From Nilaparvata lugens (lineage: Eukaryota > Arthropoda > Insecta > Hemiptera > Delphacidae): 64,000 bases of DNA. The notes beneath the pieces were generated by a model. The model saw nothing but the letters and a program-made list of their open reading frames with translations. It had not been told where the DNA came from and searched no databases. Below, piece after piece: positions 60,012-64,000 of the stretch. A program made the position numbers and the translations under genes. Position 1 is the first letter of the stretch. Each line of letters begins with the position of its first letter. The stretch spans positions 52,014,463 through 52,078,462 of the forward strand of contig NC_052507.1 of assembly GCF_014356525.2 (NCBI RefSeq), given 5' to 3'.

Positions 60012-60089
60012 CTACAATAGCAGACAATTCATTCATTTGATTTATTGGATGATCAAGCAAAATTAGAGGTGATTAAAGGTACAATTGGG

Positions 60090-60310
60090 GTGGGCCCATT
60101 GGGTAGGAAGATGCAGGAGGTCAGGATGAGGTGGTTTAGAAATGTGCGGAGAAGTGAGGAGGATTATGTTTGACGAGAGGGCGAAGAAGGCCAAGGATGA
60201 GGTGGAGATACGGAGTGGAGGCTAATATACGAGAGAGGGGTTGGAGACTCGGGGAAATGGACAGTATTTTGTGGAGGAGACGGCTGAAGGAGGGAAATGC
60301 CGACCCCATA
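60090..60310 (+). pseudogene. LINE C-terminal tail fragment
   Basis: In one frame from about 60175, GRRRPRMRWRYGVEANIRER then GWRLGEMD and LWRRRLKEGNADP. This is the RGRPxxRWxD...LWRR ending found in many LINE reverse transcriptases. Upstream frames carry MRWFRNVRR-like sequence. It is short, broken and without the catalytic domain. Confidence 0.6.
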
Positions 60311-61550
60311 TGATTGGGATAAGGCTTAGCCAAAGAAGATTGTATCAAGCAAAAAATAAAATATTTGGAAAAAACACAGAATTTCTCACAACTCCTTTTC
60401 TTCAATTTGTCTCATGTTCGTATATGTTTATTTAAACTTGTACAAGTTTAATATTTAAACCAAATCATCGGTTACGGAAATTTCAAATCGGAATGAAGCT
60501 ATCAGTATTTTACATTCAGATAGTTTTATGAAATAGGTATTCGATAAATTTAAAATTTTCAGAAAGTCGGATAAAAACACATGAATTTCAAACCAAAATT
60601 ATCTAATGATAATTAGTTGACATATTTGAATAATTAAAAAAGACTTATTCAATTTTTAAAAAATTGATAGGAACAGATCTTCTTAAAATTTATGTATTCA
60701 GGGCAACTTATTTCTATTTATAAAATAACATTATAGTACCCTTTTTTGAAACGTTTATATAAAATAACAGAAAACTACTAGTTTTGATGTTACACATCTC
60801 TTCAGATAAAAGAAAACAGAATAGATAGATATTTCCATGCATATGATGAGTTTGCAAACAATAGGATAAATGCAAAATAACTCATGAATTTTCTGATTCG
60901 AAAAAGGGGGGGGGGGTTTCTTCAATCATTTTATCAATCATCAATCATTTTATTCAGTAAAATGCATTACAAAATTGGTCCCGCTAAACCTAAAAGATTT
61001 TACAGCAGGTACCTGCAATTAATAATAAAATACATAAATAGAATGAATGCTAACTTTAAAAATGAACTAAGGAAAAAAAATTCCATGAAACTGGGAGTTT
61101 AGGAATTTAAAAAGGAGTATGGGGTATTAGATGAACTAAGGATGATTAATAGGGTGGTATAGGGTTAACGGAAATTGGAAAAAAATGGAAAACTCGAAAA
61201 CTTCAAATCATAAAACTAAATTTAAAATAAAATAAATTTGATACTCTATAGTAAGTAAGCATCAAAAGATATTAATCTTATTCAGAATTAAGGATAATAC
61301 TAAACAAAAAATACAATAAGTGATCGGGTGTCTCAAACGTTAATTTTAATTATCCATCCATATAGTATATGAAAATTATATGATATATTAATATATTATG
61401 AAAAATTAGTTAGTCACTCTTAGGCGGCGGTGTTTCACAAATACTAAAATTCATTTTACCAGCAAACTAATATTTATGTAATTATAAAAATAAAAAAAAA
61501 TTAACGATTTTTCTCTATCTAGTGTAGACTAAAGTATTGGAGCAGTAGTG
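60311..61550. other. No gene recognised
   Basis: Very AT-rich. It contains a G-run (about 60906-60916) and a half copy of the AGTACCC repeat near 60735. No DNA-PKcs exon could be recognised on the minus strand, so the next upstream exon lies outside the window. Confidence 0.45.
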
Positions 61551-62142
61551 TCACAAATGAAAATCATTCACAATGATAAGTTGGAAAATATCTTCCTTGG
61601 AGTAATCTCGGATGATGATAGGGAGCAAATTAAACAGTTTTGGAATAGTGTATTTCAATGATCTTTTCCCGTACAAATTATTATATCTAGGAATTGAATA
61701 TACACTGAATGCTCTAAGATTATATTGAGGTATAGGTGCAAATTGCCGGTAAGAATAATTATTTCTGTACATCAATGCTAACTTATATAGATAGAATTTT
61801 TTTGGAGTGAGTGTGTGAAAAAAATCGTTGAACGGATTGTTTATCATGAATTGTGAAATTTAATCGGTTAGTTACGGACATTATACATTTGAGGGTTCTG
61901 AATTGGATACGCTCTACCCTGCCTAATAGGTAGTTTGCAGCACATCCCCAAGCCTCGATGCCATACCTAATTAAGGATTTTGATAATGGTTCATAAATTA
62001 GATAAAGACAATCTGGTGGTATATTTCTATGTAAAAAGAAGATTTGAGCACTGATTGCACGTAACTTTTTCGAAATATAATCTATATGTATTTCCCATTT
62101 TAGTTTATCATCCAAGATTACACCAAGGTAACGGGTGTTCAA
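61551..62142 (-). pseudogene. 5'-truncated LINE fragment (RT C-terminus)
   Basis: The minus strand starts with NTRYLGVILDDKLKWEIHID (the conserved motif after the RT palm in CR1/jockey-type LINEs), then RRxRAISAQIFFLHRNIPP-like sequence. A frameshift at about 61820 leads into a C-terminal domain (61847-61551). Because an independent, paralogous C-terminus lies at 62469-62795, this is a second element and not a continuation. Confidence 0.65.
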
Positions 62143-62468
62143 TTTATTTCAATTTATTAAAAACACACAAAACAAGACAAAACAAAATTACAAAGAATTA
62201 TGAAACAAATAAAACACAATAAAATGTTACAAATATAAAAAACCATGGGCTTTGTGGTTGGGTGTGTTCGAGAAGAGAAAAAAAGAGAGGAAGATACCTA
62301 GCCAACTATGGTTTCCCATGTAATAGGCAGGCAAAGAAGAGAAGAGAAGTAATGAGGGAAAAAGGTAAGGGAGAAATGGGGGGAAGGAAGAAAACAGAGG
62401 AATAGGTACTCAAAATAAAGGTAAGCGAGTCCACTGAAAAATGAAAAAACAATGCTGGAGCAGAAATC
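62143..62468 (-). other. Probable LINE 3' untranslated region
   Basis: Non-coding sequence follows the C-terminus of the LINE at 62469 on the minus strand. It ends in an AT-rich stretch near 62150, immediately next to the truncated start of the second LINE fragment. Confidence 0.45.
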
Positions 62469-64000
62469 TTAAGTCATATATCTATGGAAGAAGAAATTAC
62501 TGTATGTCCAGTTTTTTATATCCAGTTTAATTTTTCCGCTGATCTTATTGTCCATGAGAAAGTGATTTGGAATGAGGTTTATTATTTTAGTACCTAAGTA
62601 AATTAACTGCCTCCTTATACATTCAATATTAGTGTTATAGGTTACATATTTGTTAGCAGTGGCCCTTAGATTATAATAATTAAGTGTAGAGTTTATTGTG
62701 AGAGGAAAATCGGATCTATATTTTATTAAGTACTCAATTACGGTTTTTATGTATAATTGACGTATAGTCATGACCTCAAAATCACTAAAAACCATATCCG
62801 TCCGTTGTTATTTGTAACTTTCAAAGGGGTGCAGGGATTAATGGTGCAGGGATAATGGTGTAGGGGTGCAGGGATTAATGGTGTAGGGATAATGGTGCAG
62901 GGATCACCATTATTCAAATAAAGACACTTACAATCAGGATTTTTTATAACTGGAGGATTAAGAACTTTAGTATGGGGTGTTTTGAAGTGTAGGACCACTG
63001 TCTTAGATTTATTAATAATCAAGTTCCTATCATGTGACCATCGAAGAATATTATTAAAAGTCATCTTGAATAAATTTTTCGGCTATTTCGAAATTTTTAT
63101 GGGCTACTATCAAAGCAGTGTCGTCTGCATACATGAAGAGCTCTTCATTTTTTATCACAGATGGCAATCCATTAACGTGAATGTTATATAAAATGGGAGC
63201 TAGTATACTTCCCTGTGGTACTCCTACATCGCATCCATAGGATTGACTGGTGTATTTATCTAATTTTACAAGTGAAGAGCGGTTATGTAAATAACTCTTG
63301 AACCAATCATAATTGTAACCAGAAATACCAATCTTATTCAATTCATTTAAAAGAAACTTGTGATCGAGGGTATCAGAAGCCTTTGAATAGTCAATGAATA
63401 TAGCCAGTACATGCAGTCTATTATTAAGATGACAGTTAATTAAATTTGTAAATTCGACAAGAAGCTGTTCAGTGCCTTTTCCTTTTTTAAAACCATATTG
63501 AGAATTAGTAATTATTTCATTGGCTCTGAGGTATTTGTTCAAAGATGCAGATACATATTTTTCAAATATTTTTTCAAAGATTGGGAGTTTAGCAATAGAC
63601 CTGTAATTTTCTAGACAGCTGCGAGGTCCACATTTGTGTATTGGTTTGACTATGGCTTTCTTTAATGGCTCTGGGAAAATGCCCTTTCAAATTAATCAGA
63701 TTGGAAGTTGAATTACATATTTTTCTTTTATCGTCTGCACATCGAGAACCCTTATATTATCAATACCTGGAGATTTGTCTCTATTCAAGTTATTGATTAT
63801 TTTCAAAACATCATCTGAGTTTGCTTTTTTAATATAAAGACTTTGATTTGTAGGTGTATGTATATTTTGCATTAGTATATGCGGGCATTTGTATACTATA
63901 TTGTTTACGTTCCTCCTGAATGATTCCGCAAATTCATCACAGATATTTTTTTTAGAAAATAAGCCATCAAACTCACGTAAGATAGAGTGGTCAGAGTAAT
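62469..64000 (-). pseudogene. CR1/jockey-type LINE, internally deleted, continues past the edge
   Basis: From the right edge: KSPGIDNIRV (minus, ~63750), broken frames, then 63542-63054 with NSQYGFKKGKGTEQLLVEF, AIFIDYSKASDTLDHKFLLN (motif A), GVPQGSILAPILYNIHVNGL and ELFMYADDTALIVA (catalytic YADD intact). Motif A has Ser where Phe is usual. It continues through WSHDRNLIINKSKTVVLHF to ~62930 and then enters a minisatellite (62818-62910) in place of the expected LGxxxD segment. A C-terminal domain resumes at 62795-62469. It is broken by deletion and stops. The 5' half is outside the window. Confidence 0.75.
62818..62910. repeat. GGTGCAGGGATTAAT minisatellite
   Basis: Alternating units GGTGCAGGGATTAAT and GGTGTAGGGATAAT/GGTGCAGGGATAAT repeat about six times inside a LINE pseudogene, replacing part of its coding sequence. 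Confidence 0.8.

Noticed and set aside
60012..64000. Further upstream DNA-PKcs exons
   Set aside because: No segment matched the family; the recognisable coding sequence there is LINE-derived.

Overview
The window is nuclear DNA of an insect. The genes have introns with GT-AG splice sites, the DNA is AT-rich, and transposon remnants of many classes (P-like, Tc1/mariner-like, Helitron, Gypsy, several LINE clades, SINE, MITEs) fill most of the space. Transposon content and several dispersed repeats suggest a hemipteran, possibly a planthopper; this is inference, because no species-diagnostic locus is present. There is no bacterial operon, rRNA, CRISPR array or convincing tRNA gene.

Two host genes can be rebuilt exon by exon, and they point towards each other. 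On the plus strand, seven exons (27358-32840) encode a PPIL6-type cyclophilin of about 549 residues. Its N-terminal part matches vertebrate PPIL6, and about 255 extra C-terminal residues are of unknown kind. On the minus strand, seven exons (60011 down to 39801) encode the last ~1,390 residues of DNA-PKcs, the kinase of non-homologous end joining. They cover the FAT region, the complete PIKK kinase domain and the terminal FATC. The 5' exons lie beyond the right edge. Reading frame and splice phase are continuous at every junction, so the gene looks functional although its introns are crowded with transposons.

Layout: 1-1.9 kb, nothing recognised. 1.9-8.3 kb, a large imperfect inverted repeat whose right arm is split by Helitron-type and AT-satellite DNA. 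8.3-11 kb, gene-free. 11.0-25.2 kb, one very large P-like transposon (8-bp target duplication, ~500-bp terminal inverted repeats, remains of a THAP-domain transposase). It is swollen by a Gypsy element at 13.2-21.0 kb, and that element is itself interrupted inside its integrase by a second LTR element at 13.9-19.7 kb. 25.2-27.3 kb, dispersed repeats. 27.4-32.8 kb, the PPIL6 gene with MITEs in its introns. 33.2-36.1 kb, an internally deleted copy of the P-like element in opposite orientation. 36.1-38.9 kb, a TIR element without coding capacity. 39.8-60.0 kb, DNA-PKcs with a dead LINE, a jockey-like LINE, an inverted pair of one repeat family, a SINE and a 3.1-kb Tc1/mariner-superfamily transposon in its introns. 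60.1-64 kb, fragments of at least three LINEs.

The two genes have no evident functional link. The most informative content is the transposon stratigraphy: three insertion levels can be read from target-site duplications, and one repeat copy acts as the empty-site reference for another. No wholly new cellular system was found. The most unusual protein feature is the C-terminal extension of the PPIL6 homologue.
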